Translations under genes and position numbers: made by a program | Shown: positions 24,901 through 36,409 of the stretch, one piece after another | Layout: each line of letters starts with the position of its first letter | Numbering within the stretch: position 1 is the first letter of the stretch | From: Histoplasma ohiense | Taxonomy: Eukaryota; Ascomycota; Eurotiomycetes; Onygenales; Ajellomycetaceae | Direction: 5' to 3' | DNA length: 64,000 nucleotides | Assembly (NCBI GenBank): GCA_017607445.1 | Contig: JAEVHH010000003.1 | Span: 3,410,001-3,474,000, forward strand | The notes under the pieces: model-generated | The model's database searches: none | The model's input: the letters and a program-made list of their open reading frames with translations, nothing else | What the model was told of the DNA's origin: nothing

Positions 24901-25176
24901 GGTGCCTGAGAAAGACTGTTCGCAGTGCCATACGAAGACGACACCAGAGTGGAGGAGGGGTCCCAGTGGGAGCCGGAATCTGTGTAATAGCTGTGGATTG
25001 AGGTGGGCTAAGCAAGTGAGTACATATGTCGTTATATGCAGTTTCGTTGTGTGTCGGCTCTGTCTTGCATGATTTGCACCATAGGCTATCATGCGCACAA
25101 TGAAGACTGACAGCTAATATTTTCATTTAAGAACGGCCGAATAACCGCATTGCCCCGTAAAACTACCTTCGAGTGA
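21941..25176 (+). CDS. wc-1: White Collar-1 blue-light receptor and GATA transcription factor
   Basis: WC-1 senses blue light through a flavin-binding LOV domain. With WC-2 it activates light-responsive promoters in the nucleus. Proposed exons are 21941-23005, 23071-23509, 23559-25015 and 25132-25176, giving 1001 residues. Intron 1 (65 bp, with branch CTAAT) is needed to join the N-terminal region to the RPNPEISLGAIDMSCAF block. Introns 2 and 3 also have canonical ends. Domains: LOV at about 373-495 with GRDCRFLQ and the adduct-forming Cys412, plus the flavin-contact block NYRKGGQPFLN; PAS at about 568-655; a third PAS at about 687-790; a Lys/Arg nuclear-localisation run; and a CX2CX18CX2C GATA finger at 955-978. 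The family usually has GRNCRFLQ, so the Asp is a mild variant. The last 14 codons (NGRITALPRKTTFE) lie on exon 4. The gene sits about 2.6 kb from the AT-rich block. Confidence 0.93.
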
Positions 25177-25838
25177 CAAACCCGGACAGGACGTAGGAAA
25201 CTGTCCTCTGAGAGCTCAAAGACAGGTTTTTTTTTTTTTCGATACAACTCACGGTGACAACGATGGCTATGGCTAATGAATCGGGGATAGCAGGGGCCTG
25301 TTCAATTCTGCTATCTGGTTTTCTAGGCTCTATTTTAATAATAATGATAAATCTCAATATGTTTTGGGGCGATTATGAGATATGATTAATGTGCAACGAT
25401 TTGCATATGGAGGGGATATGGGTCAAAAGGGACCAATATAATATAAATTAAATGATTGAAATGAAGGTAGCTGTCTGTTTACCTAGACATCCCACAGCTT
25501 CTGTTGTCAACAAACAAAACGAAAATATTCTACGTCTGGACCATACGGGGTGCAAGAGGCAAACTGGACTTGGACGTTGATCTCTTTTTGAGAATACCTG
25601 ATATGTAAAGGTTACTCGGAGCTGGGGGAGGATACAAGAGTAGCATAGGTCGTATGAACCGTAATTCCCCAAAATGATCACTGATGATAGGATGGCCAAA
25701 TCCTCTCAGCTCAAATAGACAATTAGAAGGGTGCGGGAGAAGGATTCCATATGCCAGTTGAGGAATGTATTTGACATGTCAGGACCATTGTCATAGTTTT
25801 CTGACGAGTGTTTCAGATCAAGCTGTCCACTGATTTAC
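25177..25838. other. wc-1 3' flank
   Basis: Intergenic sequence with a short poly-T tract near 25,228 and AT-rich stretches. No gene was recognised. It ends in the 5-bp target site TTTAC (25,834-25,838) of the downstream LTR element. Confidence 0.5.
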
Positions 25839-25921
25839 TGTGGGACGTCTAAGTCGTTGTATTAGCATGTAGGCATATATGTGCGGTGCGCTAGTCCGTG
25901 ATAGGCAGCCTAGGGCCAACA
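25839..25921 (-). repeat. 3' LTR (83 bp) of the compact element
   Basis: Identical to 27,459-27,541. In element orientation it runs from TGTTGGCC to TCCCACA. Confidence 0.95.
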
Positions 25922-26267
25922 CCTCCCCTCGGACTAGCTGCCGTACAGATATCATCTATCTAGAAATCCTATTATACATGAAATCACAAAATCAAATCAA
26001 ACAATCAAATCTAGTAAATCAGACAAGTCAAGCAATCTATCAATCAGGTTGTTGTTTCCACTTCTTCAGCTGATTATAATTCCCTTCTTCTTTCATGTAA
26101 TCTGGCTGGTTTTTCAAGAGTTCATTCTTATTCAAAGAAAATGCAGTGTAGAATTCTTGACTAGATTGACTGATCATAAAATTCTTCTCTTTATCTTGTT
26201 CTTTATCTCTCTCTTTACTTTTTTTCTTTGATTTCTTCATCTTAATCTTCTTCTTATTATCTTCTCT

Positions 26268-27293
26268 TCATTCAGCATTTGCTAGGTGAGGGTTCTTGAG
26301 CCAGCAGACATCAGCAATGTGACCAGTTTGTTCACAGTAATAGCACTGATGGCTATCCCATTGATTGATATGACCACCAGCAGTGATAGCAGCAGTGGTA
26401 GTGATGATGATGATGTTCTGAGTGGTGATAGTGGTGGTGCAGACAGCAAGCTGGTTCATCAAATCATCTAGATTCAGATTCTTGATAGAGTCTTGTCTAG
26501 TAGCATAGAATTCATTCAACTTTGTTCTAACAAATTCCTGTTGCCAATCCCCCAATCTCAGTATAAAGAGGTCATGGTAGATACTCTCAGCTCAGTTTTC
26601 ATTCAGAGATACAAGTTTTGTCTTCAGTTTCTGAAAGATTGCAAGATAGATGTGGAAATCATCATTCCTCAGATGTAGATCTCTGATCTTCTTGATGGTA
26701 AAGAGGTGTTTCTCTGCATGAGATATTGCATATCATTGAGCAAGGTTCTTTCATATGATGGCAGCAAGATAGGTGTCATCTAGGGGTTCTAGGGAATTGT
26801 GTACAGTGGCATTCAAAGATTGAAAGATTCTGATGTAAAGAAGTTCATTTTTTTGTTCCAAAGCTTCATATTCAGAGACACTGTGGTAGGAGGCACTGTT
26901 TCTTCCTTGGTGAGAACATCTTTTGCCTGAATAAGATGAGCATCTGCTAGAATGGAGCTCTTCCATTTCAGATAGTTGTTAGATTCAGTGAGAACAACTA
27001 TATGTCTCCCCTTCAACTTGGCTTTGGCATCCTTGCGAAATTTTATCAATCTCATCTTTGATAAAGTCCTCAGCAGTAGGTGATAGAGATAGCTTCTTCA
27101 TAAGCATCTTCATCTGCTCATTCTGCCTTGCTATCTGCTCCCTCTGCCTTCTCATATATTCCATCATCATCTGTATCAAGGTATCGGTCGTCGTTGGGCC
27201 CGGTGGCCCAGGGGTAGTGGTAGGTTCATATTCGATATCATCATTGCTAGCTGGGGTATCCATCCCCATGGTGACTCGAGTTCTAGGAGGCAT
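26268..27293 (-). pseudogene. Gag of the compact LTR element, frameshifted
   Basis: Starting at the ATG at 27,293 (MPPRTRVTMGMDTP), the reading passes through a Pro/Thr-rich N-terminus and a Gln/Met/Lys helix. It shifts frame near 27,040 into a block with ESNNYLKWKSSILADAHLIQ. It shifts again near the T-run at about 26,850 into IFQSLNATVHNS and LDDTYLAAII. The C-terminal part (26,555-26,268) carries a zinc knuckle, CYYCEQTGHIADVC, of the CX2CX4HX4C type. The order fits a Ty1/Copia gag. No protease, reverse transcriptase or integrase is present. At least two frameshifts and a stop make it non-functional despite the identical LTRs. Confidence 0.8.
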
Positions 27294-27458
27294 TCTCCCC
27301 CATATATCAATCAATTTTTAATCTTTTCCCGCGATCATAGCTCTTCTAGCCTTCGTCAGGATCCCTTCTGCCGATCAGCGTAGCAGCTCGCGAGACGTTA
27401 GATGCCTCAGATAGGTAGTGGAGGTTTAATAAAAAAACAAGCGATCCGGGCCAAAACC

Positions 27459-27541
27459 TGTGGGACGTCTAAGTCGTTGTATTAGCATGTAGGCATATAT
27501 GTGCGGTGCGCTAGTCCGTGATAGGCAGCCTAGGGCCAACA
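27459..27541 (-). repeat. 5' LTR (83 bp) of the compact element
   Basis: Identical to 25,839-25,921. In element orientation, five bases after its end, the sequence TGGCCCGGATCGC (27,453-27,441) begins with TGG like a tRNA-type primer site. That assignment is tentative. Confidence 0.95.
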
Positions 27542-27546
27542 TTTAC

Positions 27547-28647
27547 CTAGTAAGATGCTGGCCGGTGTATTGTCGGAACAGAACCGAAGTTGAGTTCGCC
27601 AGGTTCGGTTTGTTCCACAACATTCTGGGAGATGTCTGTGCAAACCTAGACATGCTTTGCCATATCCAAACAGGAGACAAAGATTTGAACTTGGGAATTG
27701 GACAATAGGCAGCTTTTTCAGAATGTCAGCTTCTGTACAGTATTCTGTATTACTACATCAACTGGGATTCAGAATGAAGACCTAGCAGCTTGCCTGAGGG
27801 TTGTTTGAGAGTATCACCAGTTGAGACTTGGTGGGTTTCGGGGTCCATGTTAATTAAAATGTACGCATTTCAAATAAATAAATGAAATAAGAGTCCAAAA
27901 AGGGTGGCCGCTCAGAATCTTGCTTATGATAATTTCCTATCCTTGTTATGATCGCACGATTGAGCTCTTGTCTTTGACTTGCAGTCCAAAATTGTTCGGG
28001 AGGCACATATTTCCATCACAGCGTGGTATTCGACAGTAATCGGGTTCTAGAACCTCAAGAGCAGAATAGAGTACATTTCCAGGGGATGAAATGTTAGAAG
28101 CGGTGCATCCAATCTGGAGATGAAACTTGGAGGACAGCCCTCCAGGTTCATGTCGCGAATTTCCAGAAACGGCAAAGCGCGTCTACATGCGAGGATCAAA
28201 CTAACTTCCGCAAAGTAAAAAGAAAAGCGCCAACAAAAATCTTTTAAAAACCTGGGCCGCATATCGCCGAGGGGGTGGTGATTATTTATTACTGATGTCA
28301 GTCTCTTGGTCTTTTCTAAATATCATGTTATTATACCCCCACAATCCAATTGCGCCTGGGCGGTCAATATGTACACACTTTGAGCTGCTTTTCTTTCGTC
28401 TGACGCGCCTCCACAACAGTCTAGACCACTTGAGTATTCGCGACCTGGCATACCCTGTGCTGCGCCAATTGGATTGGGTTCCTGCATTGAGCAAACCGAT
28501 TATCAAACGAGCCATCCGACATATCCTCCCTCGGGAACCTGCGAACATCGCGAATTGCGTGGGTGACGAGACGAAGTGTGGGGGACGCCGTCGTCCGTGT
28601 TTGCCATTCACGGATTCAGTTTTGCTCTGATTCAGTTCTGCAAACCC
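27547..28647. other. Intergenic region upstream of the Ras-family gene
   Basis: No convincing gene. Open frames on both strands near 28,280-28,900 partly overlap the first Ras exons in antisense and show no recognisable domain. Confidence 0.5.
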
Positions 28648-30279
28648 ATGGCGGAGACGGTGTCCATTACAATCTGTGGCGATGGTGGATGCGGTATGTT
28701 CCATACCCTGCCTAACTGAGAAGCTATTAACTTTCAAGTTTTTCACATCCTCGCAATATTTTGACAGAGGGCAAGGATCCACCTCATGATCTTTATCAAA
28801 AGTTATACGCTGGGATAGGAAATATGTTACAATGGGTTGGGTGTTGATTGCTAAATGTTGCTTTTGGCTATGGGATGTAGGGAAATCATCTATCACGCTG
28901 CGATTGGTACGCAGCCAGTGGACACATGAGTGAGTTTATGTGCACAATTGTTGAATTTATCTAAATATTAAGGATGGCTGCTCATAGTGTTGGAGTAACC
29001 TAGATATGATCCCACAATCGGTATGCATCAGTTCCTAATATCTACCTCAATGCCTTCCTCCTTTGACGCCTAGAATTCGACTATTACGTCTACAAGCGCT
29101 CTAGGGAAATGAACACGAAAGTCAAGAAATGGTTTCCTAACAACATGCCTATATATGCTAGAGGATTCATATTCCGTTACCCGCACTGTTGACGGCGTTA
29201 CATACTTCCTTGCCTTGACGGATACAGCTGGCCAAGAAGAATATCGTGGTCTATGGGCGTCCTCGAATCTCAAGTCTGATGCATTCCTCCTCGTCTACGA
29301 TATCACAAATGCATCTACATTGGAGGCTTTGGACTACTTCGTGGACATGATCGACATAGAGGCAGAGCAGCGATTGGAAACCAATGCGCGATTGATCGAG
29401 GAATTGGGCCCTCTACGTCACCCAGGAGAGCAGGTTGCCGTTGGCATGGCTCCACCAGTAAGGATTGTGGCTGGAAATAAATGCGATTTGAAAGACGCGA
29501 GGGTGGTGAGCGCAAGACAGGGGTTGGAATATGCTAGGAGAAAAGGCTGTGGCTTTATGGAAACGAGCGCCAGGGAAATGGTAAATATTGAGGAGACATT
29601 TGCTTGTAAGTTCCACGTTTCGAATGTGGCCGGAATTGCATCTTGCATAATTCGGATCAGAAAAGCCAGACTGGGCTTAGTGGTGCATATATCTGTTTCA
29701 CCCGTACTTTTTATGGTTGTGCTTGGCGAAACTAACTTACTCCCAGTAATCATTCGTCGTGTAGTGGAAGCGCGGCATCTTCATCATCGCCAACAATTTC
29801 CCGCCCAACCCCAGACCCCTGGTTATTCATCACTTGAAGCGCATTCTCTACCCCAGAGCTTGTTCTCCCCCGACCTTATTTTAACATCACAGGCTGATTT
29901 TCATTCAAGAACTCCAGCTCTCACCGCCAAAGAGAGGGAAATTACGGACAATAATATCAATGATCAAGCAACGGGAAACTCCACACAGAAGCCAAACCAG
30001 TGGCAAGGTCTGGGACGAGCAATCTCGAAACGTGTTCGAAAGGTGAAACACCGGGACACCGCAGACCCAGGCCATAAATCACCACCCTCAACTGCTCATC
30101 GCGAAAAGAGCATATCTGAAACGACAGAGCTTCCTCGAAACAACCCACCGCAGCCTAGCGGGAAGAGAGAAGATGATGGCACTGAAGTTGCAAAAGTCGA
30201 AGTCTATGCGAACAAAAGATGCGAACCTGGAGAAAATCAGAGAACTTTGTGGAGATGGCTCTTTTGCCGAAATCGGTGA
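28648..30279 (+). CDS. Ras-family small GTPase with long C-terminal tail
   Basis: This is a GTP-binding switch protein. Proposed exons are 28648-28693, 28881-28929, 29004-29020, 29162-29605 and 29747-30279, giving 362 residues. All five nucleotide-binding boxes are present once spliced. The P-loop GDGGCGKS spans residues 11-18. Switch I reads YDPTIEDSY, and its YDPTI part is carried by the 17-nt exon 3. Then come DTAGQEEY with the catalytic Gln, NKCDL and ETSA. The position equivalent to Ras Gly12 is Gly, so the protein should hydrolyse GTP. After the G domain a basic, Ser/Pro-rich tail of about 150 residues ends in WLFCRNR. No CaaX box is seen, so membrane attachment by prenylation is not supported in this model. 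Intron 4 (141 bp) is a multiple of three and contains no stop. The gene converges on the quinolinate phosphoribosyltransferase gene. The exact Ras subfamily is not assigned. Confidence 0.88.
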
Positions 30280-31554
30280 AACGTTTCTATCCATCCTTAC
30301 TTCTTATTTATATATATCGAATATCCCCTGTCAGCTCAGCTCCTCAACTTAGGTGTTGCGCAACTTATTTTTGATCCTTCCCATATATCTTATTTGTGCA
30401 TATTTTCCTCCATTATATCTTTTTATTCTTCCCCCTCCCTCCTAACACAGTTCTACCACCGCTATCTATGATATCTTGATCGCAGGCGGTATGCTCATGA
30501 CCCACTGTTTATTTCCTTTGTCTTCACATTTCAGTAAACTCCCCTAATAGCGCTGTTTCGGCTTCACTGGACCTGTCCGCATGCTCCTACTCATGTTGTG
30601 ATTTTGGAGAATATTCCTTTTGATGCCGGTCTTCTTCCTTCTTTTTATAAATATTTCCCGTCCATGTCCTGGGGTAGCGAAGACTCGCCATAATTTCATT
30701 TGTTACGTGCGTGTTTGATACTCTACATTCTGGTCGATTTTCCCGATCGGCAATTCCGGCCACGCTTACGCTTACGCCATTACTTCTACTGGATGCCTTC
30801 TGTGGATTTCCTGAAGAGAAAACCCACATCAGTTCTCAATCATGCGCTTGCCGCGTTGGTGTCCATTTTGCCATGCCATTCGTTCCTCTATTTTTCTTTT
30901 TCTTCCGGTCCAGTTACCTTGGTCACTTATGATATGTTTCCGGGATAAAATGCCTCTATTGTTTTGTTTTGGATACCTTACTTCTTCGTCTTTGATTTCC
31001 GTCACCGGACCTCCTCTCCTTTCTCTTCTTTTTTTTTTTTTTCGTGGCCATTTTTTGACCTTTCTCTCCTGGGGAAAGAACGACATTCGTTCCTTCACCT
31101 TTTTGGATGAAAAATAAGACTTTATACAAGCGCGAGCCTTTTCTTTTCTTTATTCACGTGTATGTATTTTAGCTATACTTTTTTTTTTTTTATTCTTACA
31201 TTCCTAAATATAGCGATATATCAATTGACGTGGTCGCACAGAACCAGAATCTTCATTTGTTACCTAACATTCTAACTAAATTAAGGGAGGACTTTTGGCC
31301 AAATACAAATCCTGAGAGGAACAGTGATCGATGTGGGACAAAGTACATCGAAGTGCCACTTAAGTGTCATACAATGTCCATCTTTCAAATCTCACACGCG
31401 ACCATAATGATTGACAATTCCAAAGATATGAAATAGAACTACCATTGACGCACTAGATATATGTACTAAGGAATGTAAGGTAATCTAACGCACACCGTTT
31501 ATTTCTAACCTTATCCCTGAAGCCGTAAACCCAACCTCATCCGCACACTCCCTA
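30280..31554. other. Convergent intergenic region
   Basis: This region lies between the 3' ends of the Ras-family gene and the quinolinate phosphoribosyltransferase gene. It is pyrimidine-rich, with T-runs near 31,030 and 31,180. Presumably it holds both 3' untranslated regions. No gene was recognised. Confidence 0.5.
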
Positions 31555-33055
31555 CTACTTCAAAGAGACCTTCAGTGAGAAATCCACAATCCCAACCCCC
31601 TGATGAATACTGCTAGTGGACAAAATATCGACATCCTCAGCCGCGAAGGACGCCGCATTGCTTTCGTTGAGGCCACCACTGACCTCGATCAAAAACGAGC
31701 CACGCGGTTTTCCCTTCGCCGTCCACGAGTCCTTCAACAGCTTCGCTGCCTTGCCCACCTCAACCGCGGAGAAATTATCAAGCATGATGATATTCGCACC
31801 AGCATCGATGGCGGCATTCGCTTCCTCGATGTTGCGGCACTCGACTTCGATTTTCATGGAGAAGCCTCCTGCGGCGCGCGCCGCGGCGACGGCCGTGGGG
31901 ATGGCCTGGGCTATTGTGGCGGTCGAGACGGAAGACGCCGCTTGGCCTTTATTGTAGCAGGCCCAGACATGGTTGTCCTTGAGCATGGTCATGGAGCTGA
32001 GGTCGTGGCGATGCGGGTCCGCGCCGCCGACGAGAACGCCATATTTCTCCACGAGCCGGAAGCCCGGGGTGTTTTTGCGGGTTCCGGCGATGATTCCCTT
32101 CCAGCCATGGGAGCGGAGGATCTTGACGAGGGTAGATGTCCTTGATGGAATTGATATTGTTGTTTTAGTTTGGGTTCGTTTTGAGGAGGAGAAGTCCATT
32201 ATGTCATGGCTAAGTGCAAGGGAAGTTTTGGGGGGAAGGGGGGGGAGGGTTTACTTCGTGGCAATCCCAGAGCATCGGGCCAGGATGTTCAGCGCGACCC
32301 GCTCACCCAGGAGGATCTTGCGCATTGGGCCGCGAACGATTGCACATACTGTGATCGGTTCGATCGTTTCCCCCTCTTTGACTTTCCATTCAACCCTGAT
32401 AAACAGATACAGGTTAGATATGGCTTCTCGGGATTGAGTATATGCATCGGGTTGACGGGTGGAAGAGGATAGGGTGAATAAAGAAAAATGGTGGGTGGCT
32501 CATACGTGCAGCCTAGCTGTGCAAACACTTCATCAAAGAAAGGCACACCAGCTACAACGCCCTAAATGGGTCAAATAAAAATTCCAGTCAGCATTTTTGC
32601 TCGAAAAGGGGCGGTATATGCTAAAAATAGAACATATGCCCACTCCTGAAACGTGCGATGATCATCGCCGGCCTTGCTTGGCAGGAGCAGAACACAGAAG
32701 CCAAAGGTATGACTATCGCAAGTTTCTCAACTCTTGGGAGTGAATAAGCCAGGACAAAACAAACCACAGGTAAAACGGCATATATCGATCCCAAAAATAT
32801 AGAACAACAACGAGAGCAGACGATGCATTTTGCTTCATGGGGCGTTGGGGAACAGGCCAATTCTCAAGTAGAAAAAAGGTCATATCATATCATACATACC
32901 TTGCTCTTCCCCAACAGCCTCGCTTCGCCGAGAGCTTCCCCGACGACGAAGCCACCATAGTCGAAGCTAGGGCAATCCTCCTCCAGCCAGGTGGCGATCG
33001 TATGCTTGTAGGTCAGCGGCAGGAGGTGAGTGAGGTCTCCGTAGTTTGACGCCAT
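31555..33055 (-). CDS. BNA6: Nicotinate-nucleotide pyrophosphorylase (quinolinate phosphoribosyltransferase)
   Basis: The enzyme converts quinolinate and phosphoribosyl pyrophosphate to nicotinate mononucleotide, CO2 and pyrophosphate, feeding de novo NAD synthesis from tryptophan. Proposed exons on the minus strand are 33055-32900, 32561-32506, 32395-32255 and 32140-31555. They give 312 residues, close to the family's usual 280-300. The N-terminal domain contains FVVGEALGEARLLGKSK and GVPFFDEVFAQLGC. The barrel contains ERVALNILARCSGIATK, the substrate-binding TRKNTPGFRLVEKYG and HRHDL blocks (about residues 138-165), EVECRNIEEA, NIIMLDNF and IEVSGGLN. The splice joins are in frame at all three introns. 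The family motif RKT reads RKN here, a small deviation. Confidence 0.94.
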
Positions 33056-36000
33056 GTTCAAAAGTTGGCGATAGAGCTCGAGTTGCGCGGGGCGCCAGAA
33101 AACTGGCCGAGAAAGGATAGGATAAGGTGAAGGAGCTAAGTTAACAGCCTAGCAGTGCTAGTAAGGAAAAGACTTGCGAACGGAAGGTTCTTCCCAGACG
33201 GATCGATCGGTATTCGACTGCCAGGTGTCAGTGGTTGATGTGTGTATAATGTCACTGCTAAATATGCGCCATGTGTCTCCCACCCATGCACGCCCCCGGC
33301 CAGACCTGGCCAGGCGTGGGGGTTGCGGGGTGGCTGGTGGCTGGTGGCTGGTGGCGGTGATTTCTCAGGGCTTCCAAGGTTTTGCTGGGCGTCGGGAGAT
33401 CCAGGACCCGATTTTCCGACGGTGGCGACGGCTGGCTGAGTAATCAACATCGATTCATGTCATCGGTTCCCAGGACATAACCACTAGTTAGTAATTCGAT
33501 CAATATGCCACCAGCCTTGTTTTCCTCGCAGAAAACGAAATCAACTCGGCAACCCAGAAGCTTCTGGATATGCTGCTCTGTCAACCTCTCAGTAAGTCTT
33601 TGACCTTGGAAGCAAGAAGTACTAGTAACTTGTATCCGTCGACAGTATTCTCGGCCTATGCACGCCGACAGACAAATAATGCGGTTTCTCACCTGGTGCG
33701 CTAGTCCAATCAACGGCGGCTTCGCAAAAAATTCTTGCTTTTTTTTTTTTTTTGGAGCATATCAGGGTTTCGGTTTTGATTCCTCTGATAGGTAGCTCCA
33801 ACGTCGTCTCTTCTTGCAATCATCGTGTTAAGACTTGCAGGGCCTGTGCAGTTCTACCACGACACTTCCCGTCATGGGGTTGCCTGTAGGTGCCAAACTA
33901 CGCCATCGTAGACTCGATTTCTGCCATCCAGGACCAATCAATCCTGTAAGAAGTGTATCGAAGCTACCCTACAGCGGATTGTCTTGCATGTGCTTGGCGC
34001 ATCAAAGAATAGATAGAGTCGATACCTCCAAAGCTACGGAGCTTTGGTATCTCACGGTATGAATGGACAAGAATTCGAGAAGCTCCTTTATAGACATGAG
34101 ACATCAAAGGCGTCCGTCGAGACGAGAACTAGTCTGCGGTGCTTGTATCGTCAAGCGAAAGGAGCATCACACGGGAAGCCATTGTCCTTTGTTTTTTTTT
34201 TTTTTTTTTTCTGGCTTTCTGGACCGACATGCTGCGGAGATATGCGCTGAAAAGGGGGCACCCACTGATCGATCACTCGGGTTGAATGCGATGGCGATCG
34301 GACGGATGTGTGAACGACCTGTTGCCGCCGGATCAGCCAACGTGGGGCATACTCTCTGATGTCCTGCGTACAGATCCGTAGTTTAGCGCTGGATTGGCTG
34401 GTCTCCAAGGAAAGGGGAGCAGCGGAAACGGTGGCATGTTGAGATACCTCAAACTGTAGCACCCTAACATACCAGGATTCCTCGAACACAGCTGTCCCTA
34501 TCTTCACAGCTGGCAGCGTTGGTGCTTTTTTCCCTCGCAACTCTCCATGCCCAGTATGCTGTTTTTGTTTTGAGTTAGTAAGATTTGGCAAAAAGGGAGA
34601 GGTGGGCCGGGCCTGTGTTGATAGATTGAATCGAAGAATGTTGATGAACGGCTTCTGTGATAAGTTGAGCAAGGGAAATAGGCATACGTGGGTTGCGCGA
34701 GTTCCAATCTGTTTAGCAAAGCAAAGATGTCAAAAGTACATGATGGAGGACGGAAACCACCTTTTTCTCATGTTTGTCCATTTGCAATCGAAGCCGAGAC
34801 AGTCACAGTCAAAAAATATGACACCGTCGGTACATGACATATATTTCAATAACAGCGTACACAATACATACCGTACATACCGTACATACTAGTACCGTGT
34901 GTGCGTATTTGCGAAGAAATCGTTGCAAAATAAATAAATAGTGCCCGCGCATAAAAAGTACGATACGATTGCATAAAACAACCTTGCAATATAGCTTGCT
35001 TTGTTCGGTCAATAAAACTCTCCTGGCCGAGCCCCGACTCCGAATACGACGGGGAGATCGGTCGAACCTGTCATCCTCCTTCCAGCTGCATCGTCGCGTC
35101 AGAGAAGCAAGCCTCGTTTGCCTGCGTCTTGCGTGCTATCGGACAAATCTATCCATCGTCCCTGTTGAGTTAGAAGAGATGCGGGACCCGAGAAGTCAAT
35201 TTGTCGTCGATTATTAATTTCAAGGGGCTGGGGGATAGGAATGCTTCTGCCTGAATATCCAAGAACACGCTCTCGGCGTCTATTATTAGTGTGCCTCTGT
35301 CTGGAGAAAACGTGCTTTGGGCTTTGCACCGTCCAAGCTCGAAGCCCTGGAGTTCATTCTTATTTGACGCGCTGCATCGATGACAAGCAGCAGCGCAGCA
35401 CCCCAGTCGTCATTTGGAGCAGCCGTTTCAAAAAATGCTTGCTTTCACCCCGAGTTTGGCTTTTCGTGTCGCAGCTTGAGCTTGACCGCCTGTGGCTGAT
35501 GTTAACCTGCTTGCGCGAGAGGAGTTTTAATTTTACGAATGTGTTTGCTCTTCCTCGATTGGGCTTCATCTCTCATACGATAGTTCCAGCTCGTATAACT
35601 ATATCCTTTTGAAGGAAGAAGTAAAAAAAAAAAAAAAAAAAAATCATTACTGCCTAATTTTGATTTACGCAAAGCCAATGTCGGAGGCTTATCTCTCTCA
35701 GAGGTTAGCAGGCGCCAAGTATCGTCCCACGGCTGCACCGAGGAACAGTGGTGACCCGAGAGCAGGCCAAGACTCTTTCATCAGAGAGCAGGAGAAGCTG
35801 AGATTGACGGCGTGGAAAGTCGTTCAATTCGAAGCTAAGGTTTACCTGGTCTGGCTGCGAGAGCGACTGTGTTCTCGTACACCATGAGGCAGCTATGCCA
35901 AAACGCAAAACAACGACATTCATTGCCATGAGCTATGTGGTTTGGTCCACTGTGATGTATGTATTTTATATCAATATGTCTTTGGTGGAGGTAGATTGGC

Positions 36001-36409
36001 AAATGCCAATTCGTCTTCTTGGACTCAATGTTGGATTGAGGTGGGTTGAAGATGGCATGAATGAAACTTCCCTTTCTCCCAAGGGCTTGTTGGAACATCT
36101 AAAAAATATTTAACTATTGACAAACAAAACCGTTTGAATATTTTTTTTATTGCGTGCTAAACTTATTCCATTATACCACTATACAATGCGTTTGTCAAAA
36201 CTAAGGTAGTCAATCCAACGACGCCCAATATACATAAAGAAAAAGGCCGTCTCTACACATCACCGCCAGAAAGAAAAAATTTGAAGTACATTACGCTGTC
36301 CAATGCCGGTAATTCTGAATAAAAAGAAATGTAACCAAGGAAAAGCAGAAAACCGGGTACCCCCGCTGCATTTCAATCTCTTTTGGTTTTTTTTTTTTTT
36401 TTTTTTTTT
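33056..36409. other. Long intergenic region with homopolymer tracts
   Basis: This 3.3-kb interval holds many overlapping short frames on both strands, none with a recognisable domain. T- or A-runs of 15 or more occur near 33,740, 34,192, 35,624 and 36,388. A GTAC/CATAC-rich patch lies near 34,860-34,890. It includes the promoter of the quinolinate phosphoribosyltransferase gene at its left end. Confidence 0.5.

Larger units (their letters stand above)
25839..27541 (-). mobile_element. Compact gag-only LTR retrotransposon (Copia-like), recently inserted
   Basis: Two 83-bp direct repeats (25,839-25,921 and 27,459-27,541) are identical at every base. They start TGTGGGAC and end GCCAACA, and are flanked by the perfect 5-bp duplication TTTAC (25,834-25,838 and 27,542-27,546). 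The element is 1,703 bp and reads on the minus strand. GAGGGGAGG (25,930-25,922) abuts the 3' LTR as a polypurine tract. The interior encodes only a gag-like protein, so the element is non-autonomous. Between 25,944 and 27,035 there is no CpG at all, although the LTRs keep several. Confidence 0.92.

Noticed and set aside
28282..28896. 204-codon minus-strand frame
   Set aside because: It overlaps the first two Ras exons in antisense and has no recognisable domain.
31603..32437. Plus-strand frames of 113-180 codons
   Set aside because: Antisense shadows of the quinolinate phosphoribosyltransferase exons, whose minus-strand motifs are unambiguous.
33830..34360. Scattered Cys-pair words that looked like part of a zinc cluster
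   Set aside because: The spacing does not fit Zn2Cys6, the words fall in different frames, and no splice model joins them.
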